Shown here in pieces: positions 17,684 through 25,960 of a stretch of 40,016 nt of DNA; within the stretch, counting starts at the first letter, position 1; every line of letters starts with the position of its first letter. The DNA is from Bacteroidaceae bacterium (GTDB lineage: Bacteria; Bacteroidota; Bacteroidia; Bacteroidales; Bacteroidaceae): NCBI GenBank assembly GCA_017548165.1, contig JAFYMW010000107.1, positions 1-40,016 on the forward strand, written 5' to 3'. The notes beneath the pieces were generated by a model. The model worked only from the letters and a program-made list of their open reading frames with translations, had not been told where the DNA came from and ran no database searches. The position numbers and the translations under genes are program-made.

Positions 17684-18741
17684 TAAGCAGTAGCCTTGTA
17701 GCCACTTCTCATTACGACACCAGCATCTGCCTTCTTGAACATACAGATGAAATAGTGGCGGAAGTTGACCTTGTTACGCTGATACTCGGGGTCGTTCTCT
17801 GCAGCACTCCAGTACATCTTGGTAGAACCGGTTGCCTTGAACACACGCTTGGTGTAGAACGCGAACGAACACTGGAACTCACCTGCTGATGCAGTTGCAC
17901 CGACCGCCTTCTTCTCACCGCCCGTAGTGTAGTATGGGTTGTTACCGAAAGTGTAGATGTCAAAGCCATACATTCGTGCCACAGTACCCTCGCCACGGTT
18001 GATGTTGTACTGCTCCTTGAAGTTCTGATCTGCCTCCAAAAGGTCATTCACGTGGTCAGGGCAAAGCACCAGACGGCGATTATCAACAGGCACCTTCAAG
18101 TTGTCAAGAGCTCGCTTCATCGCCACAAGGTCGGCTGGAGTAAGTTTCAATCGGCCTGTAGCCTCGTCGCGTGCACCGGATGTAGTCAACACAGGAGTCT
18201 TAGCTGTATGAGAGGTCGCACACAATGCGTGAGCCGCCTTGGCAAACTTGCTGTCATTGATAGCATTCGAATGGCTCTCCTTGACGCGCGAAATCTTGTC
18301 GTAGCTGATAGCGTACAACTCATCATCAGTGACAGGCGTAACTTTTGTCTGGAACTTGTCAAGACTGATTGTGATGTCCGCATCGTCCAAGTTCTGGAGA
18401 GGAATAGGATATGTGGTATTGTTCACCAATACATCAGGGTCAACACCTACATCCACCAGATGGATGACATCGTTATCTACTAATGAGGAGTTGTCAGGAA
18501 TGCCGTCAAGCCAAGAACCCACAAGGAACTCGCGGAGGGCTTTCACCATCTCACCAGTCCAAATCTCCTTCAGAACACCGGCACGCATAACACCCGAAGG
18601 CATTGCCGTGCCTACTACTGCGGAAATGGCATTCATACCAAGGGCACCTGCCACAGGGCTAACGCCGACAACCGCACCGAACGCTGCACCTGTAACTGCG
18701 TTGAACAGGAGAGCTGTTAGAAATGCAAACATTGTTTTCAT
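17683..18741 (-). CDS. major capsid protein
   Basis: Start chosen at the ATG at 18741 (MKTMFAFLTALL), giving 352 residues; a longer open frame reaches 18879 but would overlap the scaffold gene. The protein follows a protease-scaffold gene, the normal position of the shell protein. It contains the typical acidic/hydrophobic HK97-like pattern: LREFLVGSWLDGIPDNSSLVDND, a middle portion with TPADLVAMKRALDNLKVP and LVLCPDHVNDLLEADQNF, and a C-terminal GFDIYTFGNNPYY...RVFKATGSTKMYWSAAENDPEYQ block. The hydrophobic Ala/Gly-rich N-terminus (1-50) may be removed or may contact the scaffold. Confidence 0.85.
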   Translation of the reverse strand: MKTMFAFLTALLFNAVTGAAFGAVVGVSPVAGALGMNAISAVVGTAMPSGVMRAGVLKEIWTGEMVKALREFLVGSWLDGIPDNSSLVDNDVIHLVDVGVDPDVLVNNTTYPIPLQNLDDADITISLDKFQTKVTPVTDDELYAISYDKISRVKESHSNAINDSKFAKAAHALCATSHTAKTPVLTTSGARDEATGRLKLTPADLVAMKRALDNLKVPVDNRRLVLCPDHVNDLLEADQNFKEQYNINRGEGTVARMYGFDIYTFGNNPYYTTGGEKKAVGATASAGEFQCSFAFYTKRVFKATGSTKMYWSAAENDPEYQRNKVNFRHYFICMFKKADAGVVMRSGYKATA

Positions 18742-18772
18742 TGTCTTTCTGTTTTTATTGGTTTGTACTCTG

Positions 18773-19723
18773 TTAATCCTCAATCTCACAGTCAATGCCG
18801 TACTCAGCCTTGTAAAGGCGCTTGTACTCTGCAGTATTTTTCTCGCGAAGTTCAAGGATCTTGTCCGCAGGAACCTCACTCAACTTTGAGTAGGTTGCGG
18901 GCGCACCAGTAGGAGCACCGCCCTGATGGCCAAGTGTCTGGCTCAACTTCACTTGAGGAGTCATAGCAGCAAGAATGTTCTGCAACTCATCAATACCTAC
19001 CTTCTTGCCGAGCTCGACAAACTGGTCCTTCTTGTCTGCAGCCAATCGCTTCTCACCGATGGCCTTGTCTACCGCATTGGTAATACGCTCGAGGGTAAGC
19101 GTGTTGTTGTTCTTCTTGAGGTCAGCATTCTCCGCCTTGGCGGTCTTCAACTCCTCAATAGCTGCATTGATAGCAGCCTCGTCTGCCGTCTCCGGCAAGC
19201 CTAATGATAAGGCTAACTTTTTCTGATCCATTTGTTCTGGGTTTTGAAAGTTGTTGTTATTATTGAGTAAGGGCAAAGGACACTCTCCGTCCTTGCCAAG
19301 CGTGATACGCTTTCCGTCTTTCTGCAGTACGATGGCATCGTCATTGGCACCGATATCCACAAGCGAGACCTCAAAGAGTTTACTCTTGGTAATGGTCGGA
19401 CTTGTCTGGCCTTGCACCAGGTGCTCCTTGTCATCGCTGAGTTCAAGGATGTCGATACCGACACTGACCATTCGAAGGCTTCCGAACTCATACTGCTTCT
19501 TGCATCGCTTCGAGAGCTCCGACGCACAGTCGAACATAAGTTCTCCCGTCACTTCATCATTCTCTACCTTCAGGTCCTTCACATACCCGATGACTTGTCC
19601 GCGCTCGTGCTGATACAGCAGTACAGGGTTTCGGCAGTACTGCTCGACATTCATTCCTGATGTCAGCACGCGCGTTCCGTAACTGTTCAGGCTGTCGTTG
19701 GTGATTCGTACTCGTTTGCTCAT
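18773..19723 (-). CDS. prohead protease fused to scaffold
   Basis: A 316-residue protein, first gene of the leftward late operon. Residues about 1-150 match the caudoviral prohead serine protease fold: LLYQHERGQVIGYV provides the catalytic His region and RMVSVGIDI the Ser region, followed by SKLFEVSLVDIGANDDA. Residues about 165-316 are a helical scaffold-like region with a coiled coil (EELKTAKAENADLKKNNNTL). The combined protease-scaffold arrangement is like Mu gpI with its internal scaffold gpZ. A 20-residue Asn/Leu-rich linker joins the two parts. Confidence 0.87.
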   Translation of the reverse strand: MSKRVRITNDSLNSYGTRVLTSGMNVEQYCRNPVLLYQHERGQVIGYVKDLKVENDEVTGELMFDCASELSKRCKKQYEFGSLRMVSVGIDILELSDDKEHLVQGQTSPTITKSKLFEVSLVDIGANDDAIVLQKDGKRITLGKDGECPLPLLNNNNNFQNPEQMDQKKLALSLGLPETADEAAINAAIEELKTAKAENADLKKNNNTLTLERITNAVDKAIGEKRLAADKKDQFVELGKKVGIDELQNILAAMTPQVKLSQTLGHQGGAPTGAPATYSKLSEVPADKILELREKNTAEYKRLYKAEYGIDCEIED

Positions 19724-19770
19724 ATCTCTTTTTTTAGATAATCGGAGGGGGAATCCGCCCGATTGCGATG

Positions 19771-19803
19771 CAATATTAGCCCGACTTTTTCACCCGACCA
19801 AAA
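19771..19803 (-). promoter_or_regulatory. late leftward promoter
   Basis: On the minus strand TTTTG (19803-19799) is followed after exactly 20 nt by TAATATTG (19778-19771), a near-consensus Bacteroidota promoter (TTTG, TAnnTTTG). It lies about 50 nt upstream of the protease-scaffold start. The -33 element is inside CACGCTATTTTGG, which is repeated at the divergent promoter. Confidence 0.65.
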
Positions 19804-19810
19804 TAGCGTG

Positions 19811-19840
19811 AAACGGTTGCACACTTCTATGAAACCATTG
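19811..19840. promoter_or_regulatory. candidate shared late-activator site
   Basis: The 30 bp between the two divergent -33 motifs begin a pair of direct repeats: GAAACGGTTGCACACT at about 19810 and GAAACCATTGCACACT 21 bp later, 14 of 16 bases alike. Position between two promoters that share CACRCTATTTTGG suggests one regulator acting on both. The regulator is unknown; the small HTH proteins at 28156 and 31009 are candidates by analogy to Mu Mor/C. Confidence 0.45.
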
Positions 19841-19847
19841 CACACTA

Positions 19848-19880
19848 TTTTGGCGAACACGCTGAAACTCCGCAACTTTG
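19848..19880 (+). promoter_or_regulatory. late rightward promoter
   Basis: TTTTG (19848-19852), a 20-nt spacer, and CAACTTTG (19873-19880) resemble the Bacteroidota -33/-7 pair. The terminase small-subunit ATG follows 33 nt later. The -33 box lies in CACACTATTTTGG, nearly identical to the leftward copy. Confidence 0.62.
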
Positions 19881-19912
19881 CACCAGTTGTTCAACATTTT
19901 AACCTTTCATAT

Positions 19913-20386
19913 ATGACAAAGGCAGACTTAGAAAAGAAGAAATCGTTGGCACGCTCTCTATACCTTGCAGGAATGGAACAGACGGAGATTTCAGACAAGG
20001 TAGGAGTATCGCGTGTCACTGTATCAAAGTGGTGTACAGCCGAGGGCTGGAAGGAGGCACGAGCTGCCAAGCAGGTTTCACGCCCCGAGTTGGTTAACAA
20101 GCTACTGCTCACCATCGACACACTCATCGAGCAAGTACACCAATCAGAAGACCCTACAATGATTGCAGGGCTCGGCGACAAACTCGCCAAACTATCATCA
20201 GTCATTGAGAAGCTCGACAAGAAGGCAAATGTCGTGGACGCAATCGAGGTGTTTATGGCATTCTCAAGATGGTTGGAATACCGTTCGCAGACCGACCCAG
20301 AGATTACTCCCGAACTGCTCAAGGCTATCAACAAGTACCAGGACAAATATCTCATCGAGTCGATGAGCGCAAATTCATTGAAGTAG
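19913..20386 (+). CDS. terminase small subunit-like protein
   Basis: Start set at the ATG at 19913 (157 residues); the frame is open upstream to a TTG at 19763 but that would cover both late promoters. Residues about 5-45 contain a helix-turn-helix (GMEQTEISDKVGVSRVTVSKW) like the DUF1804 family of Mu-like phage small terminases. The rest is helical and probably forms the oligomer. It precedes the large terminase by 1 bp. Role: recognition of phage DNA for packaging. Confidence 0.8.
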   Translation: MTKADLEKKKSLARSLYLAGMEQTEISDKVGVSRVTVSKWCTAEGWKEARAAKQVSRPELVNKLLLTIDTLIEQVHQSEDPTMIAGLGDKLAKLSSVIEKLDKKANVVDAIEVFMAFSRWLEYRSQTDPEITPELLKAINKYQDKYLIESMSANSLK

Positions 20387-20387
20387 T

Positions 20388-21947
20388 ATGGCAGGATTAA
20401 GCGAACTGAAGAAGAGTTATGCCGAATGGCAGGAACACTGTAAACGCGTCCAGTCGCTCACTGACCTCACCGCCCTGGTAAACGAATCCCCTGTACAGAA
20501 GGATAAACGCATCAAGCGGTTACAGAAGGACTATGCCGCGTTCTGCGAATACTACTTCCCGCACTTCCTGACCTTGCGAGACAAAACCACAGGCGAGGTG
20601 ATCCGGACCGTACACAATGCTCCGTTCCACAATAGCGCTGCACTCAAGGTAAAGAACACCCCGAACCTGAAGGCCGTATTCAAATGGCCACGAGGTCATG
20701 CCAAGTCCACCCACTTTGACATATTCCTACCTCTGTGGCTGATGTTCCAGCCCAAGAGGCTCATCAATGTGATGGTGGTTGTGGGCAAGTCTGAGGAAAG
20801 TGCCATCGGCTTGTTGTCCGACATTCAGGCGGAACTGGAGTTCAACCAGCGCATCATTGCTGACTTCGGTGAGCAGAAGGCTGTAGGCAACTGGCAAGAA
20901 GGTCAGTTCGTAACACAGTCTGATGTGGCATTCTTCGCCCGTGGTCGCGGACAGTCTCCACGCGGTTTGAGATACAAGGAAGCACGACCTGACTACATCG
21001 TGATTGACGACTTGGACGACGACGAGCTTTGCCGTAATGAGAAGCGAGTAAACGACCTCACCGACTGGGTAAAGGAAGCCCTATTCGGTGCTCTTGATGT
21101 TGGTCGTGGTCGCTTCATTATGGTGGGTAACCTCATCTCCAAAAACTCCGTATTGGCAAACATCGCAGCCACCAAGGGTGTGTATGTGTCCGAGATTAAA
21201 GCGGTGGATAAGGACGGAGAGCCTGTATGGAAAGAGAAGTGGACCAAACAAGAAGCAGAAGAAGCTGCAGCATTTATGGGATATCGCTCCTGGCAGAAGG
21301 AGATGATGCACAACCCAATCAAGGACGGGACCATCTTCCGCCACGACTGGATACGCTACAAGAAGGTGCTGCCACTTCACAAGTACGAAATGCTCGTGTG
21401 CTATACCGACCCCTCTTTCAAGTCCACAACGGCAAACGACTACAAAGCTTCTCGTCTATGGGGCAAGATTGGCAACGAACTTCACCTGATAGACTGCTAT
21501 GTCCGGCAAGACACTGTGTCGGGAATGGTCCGCTGGTTATACAACCTCTACGAATCACTGCCCGAAAATGTGTCGGTACGCTTCTTTATGGAGGCCAACT
21601 TCATGCAGGACATCATCCTCGATGAGTTCACCACGGAGGGAAACCTGCGAGGATACCAGTTGCCCATTCTTCCTGACAAGCGCAAGAAGCCCGAGAAGAT
21701 ACAGCGTATCGAGGCGATATCACCTCTATGGGAACGCGGATTCGTATTCTACAACGAGGCGCTGAAAGACTCCTCAGATATGCAGGTCGGCATAGAACAG
21801 ACTCTGTCACTCGAGCGAGGAAGCCGTGTTCACGATGATGCGCCCGACGCTGATGAAGGTGCTATATGGTACCTACAGCGCAACACAAGACAAGAGAGTT
21901 TCAAACCGATGTTCGGGGCTCGCCCGACATCCAAAAATATATGGTAA
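20388..21947 (+). CDS. terminase large subunit
   Basis: A 519-residue packaging motor like Mu gp28. The ATPase has a Walker A variant at about 101-110 (WPRGHAKST) and Walker B (YIVIDDLDDDE) at about 203-213. The nuclease half shows LVCYTDPSFKSTTANDYKA (first acidic site) and a late DDAPDADEGAIWYLQ segment. Length is normal for the family. Located immediately after the small subunit and before the connector and portal genes. Confidence 0.95.
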   Translation: MAGLSELKKSYAEWQEHCKRVQSLTDLTALVNESPVQKDKRIKRLQKDYAAFCEYYFPHFLTLRDKTTGEVIRTVHNAPFHNSAALKVKNTPNLKAVFKWPRGHAKSTHFDIFLPLWLMFQPKRLINVMVVVGKSEESAIGLLSDIQAELEFNQRIIADFGEQKAVGNWQEGQFVTQSDVAFFARGRGQSPRGLRYKEARPDYIVIDDLDDDELCRNEKRVNDLTDWVKEALFGALDVGRGRFIMVGNLISKNSVLANIAATKGVYVSEIKAVDKDGEPVWKEKWTKQEAEEAAAFMGYRSWQKEMMHNPIKDGTIFRHDWIRYKKVLPLHKYEMLVCYTDPSFKSTTANDYKASRLWGKIGNELHLIDCYVRQDTVSGMVRWLYNLYESLPENVSVRFFMEANFMQDIILDEFTTEGNLRGYQLPILPDKRKKPEKIQRIEAISPLWERGFVFYNEALKDSSDMQVGIEQTLSLERGSRVHDDAPDADEGAIWYLQRNTRQESFKPMFGARPTSKNIW

Positions 21948-21948
21948 T

Positions 21949-22179
21949 ATGATTCAGTATATCAAGAGAATTATTTTCGCTTGGAAGTACAAGCGTGCAG
22001 TAAAGAAGGCAACCAAACTCGCAGAGCTCACAGGCTTGAAGTATTTTGTGGTGTATATGAACGGCACTTTGAAGGTCGCGCCTAAAAAGACCTTCAAACT
22101 ACTGATTGCACAGAAGCGATTCCGCAAAGGTACAACCATACAGGACATCGAGAGGTCAGCCCTGTTCATCACAAAGTAG
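21949..22179 (+). CDS. small basic protein after terminase
   Basis: A 76-residue, strongly basic protein starting at the ATG at 21949, which overlaps no gene and begins 1 bp after the terminase stop. It begins with an amphipathic/hydrophobic helix (MIQYIKRIIFAWKYKRAVKKA) and continues with beta-like segments (KYFVVYMNGTLKVAPKKTFK). I recognise no family. Operon position suggests a head or packaging accessory. Confidence 0.65.
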   Translation: MIQYIKRIIFAWKYKRAVKKATKLAELTGLKYFVVYMNGTLKVAPKKTFKLLIAQKRFRKGTTIQDIERSALFITK

Positions 22180-22191
22180 GAAGGAGGGGCT

Positions 22192-22611
22192 ATGTTTATC
22201 ACAGAAGAAGACTACAAGGTTGTAATCGGAAACGACGCTCTCAAGGTCATCACACAGACCGATGAAGCGAACCGAGCCAATGCCGAGGCAGAGGCCATAG
22301 AGGAGATTTCAGGATACTTGCGACCCAGGTATGACTGTGTGGCCACCTTTGCCGCCGAGGGAGAACAGCGCAACAGGCAGATAGTAATGTATACCTGTGA
22401 TGTTGCACTCTATCACATGGTGTCGGCTATGCCCCAGAAGATGGGCTATGAGATACGAAAGGAACGGTATGAGCGAGCCATCAAATGGCTGGAGGGCGTT
22501 CAAGCAGGGAAGATTATCCCCGACTTGCCGGCTCCCACCAACGAGGAAGGAGACACACCAGGTGGCACAACCATTTTCCGTTCAGAGTCTAAACTTCATC
22601 ACACCTGGTAA
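22192..22611 (+). CDS. head-tail connector, Mu gp36-like (DUF1320)
   Basis: A 139-residue protein with the DUF1320 style: ITEEDYKVVIGNDALKVIT at the N-terminus, AEAEAIEEISGYLRPRYD in the middle, and a helical half (VMYTCDVALYHMVSAMPQKMGYEIRKERYERAIKWLEGVQAG). Proteins of this family form the connector ring under the portal. A purine-rich GGAAGGAGGGG stretch just before the ATG would be a strong ribosome-binding site, unusual in this window. The Pro/Gly/Thr-rich tail is disordered-looking. Confidence 0.8.
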   Translation: MFITEEDYKVVIGNDALKVITQTDEANRANAEAEAIEEISGYLRPRYDCVATFAAEGEQRNRQIVMYTCDVALYHMVSAMPQKMGYEIRKERYERAIKWLEGVQAGKIIPDLPAPTNEEGDTPGGTTIFRSESKLHHTW

Positions 22612-22613
22612 CT

Positions 22614-23957
22614 ATGGGATTCAAGGATTCAATTATGGGCTTCTCCTCAAAGCCTGACAACATCATACACACCCCTCACGGGGATTTCTACCTTGCCAAG
22701 GGAGATAAAAGAGGGGTGCGAAAGGTCATCATAGACCTTCAAAAAACAACAGAGGCGCTCACCCGTCAGGATATGCAGGACTGGCGTCACGCCTGGCAGA
22801 TGGCTATCAATGTGGATAGCCCGAACAGGCAACGGCTCTATGACATCTACCGCGACGCTTTGGTTGACTTGCACCTATCGGGCTGTATAGAACAGCGCAA
22901 GGGCTTTGTGATGTCGCGTTCCTTCAAGTTGGTGGATGCCAAAGGTAAGGAGAACGAGGAAGCAAAGCATTACTTCGACCAGTCCTGGTTCAAGCAGCTG
23001 CTCAAGCACGCTCTCGACTCCATATATTGGGGCCACTCACTCATTGAGCTGGGCGATATAACTACAGACGGGGACGGTTGCATCTGCTATAACGGGGTAA
23101 CACTATTACCACGCAAGCACGTCATTCCTGAATATGGCCGTGTGGTACCACAGCTTGGTATGGACTGGACATCAGGAACGGAGTATCGCGAGCCCCCATT
23201 CAGCGACTGGCTCATCGAGGCGGGACAACCTGACGAGCTGGGGTTGCTTCTCAAGGCGGCAACACAGACCATCGCCAAGAAGAATATGCTTGGTTTCTGG
23301 GACACATTCGGTGAAATCTTCGGTATGCCTATGCGCATTGCCAGGACAACATCACGCGACCCTAAAGAGCACGCATCTCTGATGAGTATGCTCGATGCAT
23401 CAGGAACAAAGCTCTCGATGGTTACAACGACCGAAACAGAGATAGAGTTCAAGGAGTCAGCCAAGGGCGACGCATACAATGTGTACAACCAGCGCGTGGA
23501 TCGTGCGAACTCGGAACTCTCAAAGCTCATCATCGGGCAGACTATGACCATTGAGGACGGTAGCAGCCTCTCACAGTCACAAACCCACCTCCAAGTATTC
23601 GAGAACCTTGTGGAGAGTGACCGCAATATGCTGCGCGATATTGTCAACAACCAACTCATCCCACGAATGGTAAAACACGGGTTCCCCATCAAGGGACTGC
23701 GCTTTGAGTGGGACGATGCCGTTGACTATACCCCAGAGCAACAGGTGGCATACGAGACGATGATTGCCGATCGATACGAGGTGGACCCTACATACTTTGC
23801 AGAAAAGTATAGTATGCCTGTAGGTGAACGACGACAGGCAACACCTATCGCGCCAACTCCCGATGATGGCGATGAGCCTACTGAGGGGAATGAAGGTGAA
23901 GAGGGAAAGCAGAAGCCAAAAGGCAAGCAAAAGAACGCACGCCCTTTTTTCGATTAA
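22614..23957 (+). CDS. portal protein, Mu gp29-like (DUF935)
   Basis: A 447-residue portal. It shows the DUF935 flow: TRQDMQDWRHAWQMAINVDSPNR and LYDIYRDALVDLHLSGCIEQRK near residues 50-100, HALDSIYWGHSLIELGDI near 130-145, a NMLGFWDTFGEIFGMPMRIA stretch near 225-245, and the stem/crown with SKLIIGQTMTIEDGSSLSQSQTHLQVFENL near 300-330. The C-terminal tail is Glu/Lys/Gly-rich. It lies between the connector and the gpF-like gene, as in Mu. Confidence 0.93.
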   Translation: MGFKDSIMGFSSKPDNIIHTPHGDFYLAKGDKRGVRKVIIDLQKTTEALTRQDMQDWRHAWQMAINVDSPNRQRLYDIYRDALVDLHLSGCIEQRKGFVMSRSFKLVDAKGKENEEAKHYFDQSWFKQLLKHALDSIYWGHSLIELGDITTDGDGCICYNGVTLLPRKHVIPEYGRVVPQLGMDWTSGTEYREPPFSDWLIEAGQPDELGLLLKAATQTIAKKNMLGFWDTFGEIFGMPMRIARTTSRDPKEHASLMSMLDASGTKLSMVTTTETEIEFKESAKGDAYNVYNQRVDRANSELSKLIIGQTMTIEDGSSLSQSQTHLQVFENLVESDRNMLRDIVNNQLIPRMVKHGFPIKGLRFEWDDAVDYTPEQQVAYETMIADRYEVDPTYFAEKYSMPVGERRQATPIAPTPDDGDEPTEGNEGEEGKQKPKGKQKNARPFFD

Positions 23958-23971
23958 GCCCCACTGACTAT

Positions 23972-25453
23972 GTGGGGCTGCACCAAAGGTATGCAACACT
24001 GCTTGACGGTCAGCCTCTCCAGTTCATTGCCGGACGTAAAGAGCTGGAGGAAGAGATAAGGAAGGAAATGACAGAGCTCTTCACTGGGATGATGAAGGCA
24101 GTCTTTAGTCAGGAAGGGGCGCAGTTCACCGTTGAATTGCTGGAGACACCAAAGGTTCAGGAGTTCATAGGTACACACGCAAGGGTATTGGATACCTCGT
24201 TCGAGAAAGTAGAGATGTCCGACCTTATGCGCAAGCGACTCACCCGCTCAAACTACATCTTCTCCGGAATGAAGACCTTTCACGAGCTGAATGAGGCATT
24301 CCCTTCTCTGCTTGATGAGAACGGCAATAGAAAGTCATTCGAACAGTTTTTGAATGATGTTCGGAAGATAGACGAGAAGTACAACCGAAACTACCTCCGT
24401 GCCGAATACAACTTCGTGCAGTCCTCCGCTGAAATGGCTGCCAAATGGGAGCGCTTTATGGAGGACGGAGACAGATACAATCTCCAGTACAGAACTGCTG
24501 CAGATGGCAAGGTGCGCCCTGAACACGCATCAATGCACGGGATAACTCTGCCTCCTTCGGATTCGTTCTGGGAAGAGTTCTATCCACCCAATGGCTGGAA
24601 CTGCCGTTGTACCGTTGTACAGGTGCGCAAATCAAAGTACCCGACAACAGAGCACGATGAAGCGATAGCCCTCGGTGAACTCGCCACAGGTAAGGACACC
24701 AAAGGCATCTTCAGGTTCAACCCTGGCAAAGAGGGAAAGGCTATGCCCGACTATAACCCATACACAATACGCAAATGTAATGACTGCGATATTGCAAAGG
24801 ACATACTGAACACAGCAAAGCCTTACATTCCAGACAATGAAATGTGTGCTGCTTGTAAACTCATACGCGCTTGCTATGACGGCAAAACAAAAGAATCGGA
24901 ACGCCAACGCATCGAGGAGAACAGGAAGCTCTATGACAGACTTTCAAAGGACAAACGATACAAGGATGTCGAGTTCAATCCAACAACTGGGGCTTTGAAG
25001 GCGACTCACGTTGGGCATAATGAAGGTAGCGATGAGGGTTTCAGACTTGAGAAGAAATTGGTAAACCACCTGTATTCTTGTGGTCACAGTATCATACTCT
25101 CAGACGAGCAGAAGAAGGGACGTGACGGCAATGTTCTCACATCGCTTGATATGGTGTTGGACGGTGTTCGTATGGACATCAAATCAATTACCAAGAACAA
25201 AGCTCACTATGGTTCTGCTATCAGAGCAAAGAATAACCAGCTTGTCAAGTTTAATGCGAGAACTGATACACACGAATATGCGGACACGCTATGTATGTAT
25301 TTTGATGATCCTACTATGTTCTCTCCTGATAAGATTACTAAGGGATACGAATATATGAAATCAAAAACATCAAAGGAAATACAGGTTCACCGCATTATCT
25401 GCATCATCAATAGTGCCAAGGGGCTTGAGATAAAAACCTTTGAGTTTGAATAA
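23972..25453 (+). CDS. gpF-like minor head protein with C-terminal nuclease-like domain
   Basis: A 493-residue protein. The best start is GTG 23972 (VGLHQRYATLLDGQPLQF); the nearby ATG is out of frame. Residues 1-310 are the Mu gpF/SPP1 gp7 minor head fold, ending in the family signature FYPPNGWNCRCTVVQV. A CNDC...CAAC cysteine cluster follows near 270-300. Residues about 320-493 form an extra domain with E360 (RLEKKL), D393/D397 (LDMVLDG), and D402-x-K404 (MDIKS), the pattern of PD-(D/E)XK nucleases such as tRNase tails of contact-dependent toxins. Such toxin-like tails on head proteins are known from phage 'polyvalent protein' studies. The nuclease role and target are inference. Confidence 0.82.
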   Translation: MGLHQRYATLLDGQPLQFIAGRKELEEEIRKEMTELFTGMMKAVFSQEGAQFTVELLETPKVQEFIGTHARVLDTSFEKVEMSDLMRKRLTRSNYIFSGMKTFHELNEAFPSLLDENGNRKSFEQFLNDVRKIDEKYNRNYLRAEYNFVQSSAEMAAKWERFMEDGDRYNLQYRTAADGKVRPEHASMHGITLPPSDSFWEEFYPPNGWNCRCTVVQVRKSKYPTTEHDEAIALGELATGKDTKGIFRFNPGKEGKAMPDYNPYTIRKCNDCDIAKDILNTAKPYIPDNEMCAACKLIRACYDGKTKESERQRIEENRKLYDRLSKDKRYKDVEFNPTTGALKATHVGHNEGSDEGFRLEKKLVNHLYSCGHSIILSDEQKKGRDGNVLTSLDMVLDGVRMDIKSITKNKAHYGSAIRAKNNQLVKFNARTDTHEYADTLCMYFDDPTMFSPDKITKGYEYMKSKTSKEIQVHRIICIINSAKGLEIKTFEFE

Positions 25454-25515
25454 AAAAAAGGCGGCATCGGACCCGAAGGCTCCCCGACACCACCAAATTG
25501 GATACCGCAAAGATA
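25454..25515 (-). ncRNA. putative short leftward RNA with own promoter and terminator
   Basis: On the minus strand TATCTTTG (25515-25508) fits the Bacteroidota -7 box, with CTTGG about 18 nt upstream. A hairpin (arms 25484-25494 and 25460-25470) is followed by eight T on the minus strand. The three arm positions that mismatch on the plus strand all become G-U pairs on the minus strand, so the structure favours leftward RNA of about 50 nt. It is antisense to nothing but the very end of the gpF-like gene. Could also be simply a terminator. Confidence 0.5.
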
Positions 25516-25541
25516 TAAACTTTTTTTCAAATCCAAGCAAT

Positions 25542-25775
25542 ATGGAGAAAATTATTTCATTTCTGAAAGAAAGCAACCGCTACAAGCACCTCATTGGTGG
25601 TCTGCTTGTAGGCTTGTTTGCGCTGTCTTCCTGGACTGCCATCTATTCAGCCATTGTAGCTGCTTCCTGTCTTGAGCTCAAGGACAAGCTAAAAGGGTGC
25701 TACTGGGATTGGGTGGATTGGCTGATTACCATTCTTGGTGGTGCTATTGCCGCCATTCTTTGGCTGTTCTTATGA
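25542..25775 (+). CDS. small membrane protein, holin candidate
   Basis: Start taken at ATG 25542 (77 residues); the frame continues upstream but crosses the hairpin region. Two hydrophobic segments are seen at about 17-40 (HLIGGLLVGLFALSSWTAIYSA) and 57-77 (WVDWLITILGGAIAAILWLFL), separated by a polar loop. The topology fits a class II holin, but the gene is far from the amidase on the opposite strand, so this is only one reading. Similar small two-helix proteins are common in Bacteroidales phages without assigned role. Confidence 0.6.
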   Translation: MEKIISFLKESNRYKHLIGGLLVGLFALSSWTAIYSAIVAASCLELKDKLKGCYWDWVDWLITILGGAIAAILWLFL

Positions 25776-25805
25776 CCGACAGATTCGGAGTTCGCGTTAA
25801 TTCAG

Positions 25806-25820
25806 TAACTTTGCACCCGA
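25806..25820 (+). promoter_or_regulatory. candidate promoter of the DGR template RNA
   Basis: TAACTTTG at 25806-25813 matches the TAnnTTTG -7 box; a weak TTCG lies about 18 nt upstream. Transcription would begin near 25818-25820, about 16-18 nt before the template repeat, and run into the reverse transcriptase gene. Confidence 0.5.
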
Positions 25821-25835
25821 ATTGGTGGAGTTCCC

Positions 25836-25960
25836 CAATAAGCCGTGTGGTTTATCGTGGCAACAACAACGCGAACTCGAATGGCGGTGTGTCGTACGCG
25901 AATGCGAATAACGATGCGTCGAACTCGAACGCGAATAACGGGTCGCGCCTGGCAAACAAC
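25836..25960 (+). repeat. DGR template repeat (TR)
   Basis: The 125-bp donor copy for the variable repeat at 290-414 (inverted in the window). It is dense in AAC/AAT codons at the positions that vary. It is followed after 173 nt by the reverse transcriptase start, the usual TR-RT order. An open frame (25697-26059) runs through it only because the template mirrors a coding frame; it is not considered a gene. The downstream spacer contains small inverted repeats (near 25990) that may structure the template RNA. Confidence 0.95.

Noticed and set aside
18742-18879. Upstream extension of the capsid open frame
   Set aside because: It would overlap the protease-scaffold gene by more than 100 bp, and the ATG at 18741 suits the spacing.
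19763-19912. TTG-started extension of the small terminase gene
   Set aside because: It would cover the divergent promoter region; the ATG at 19913 fits the HTH protein start.
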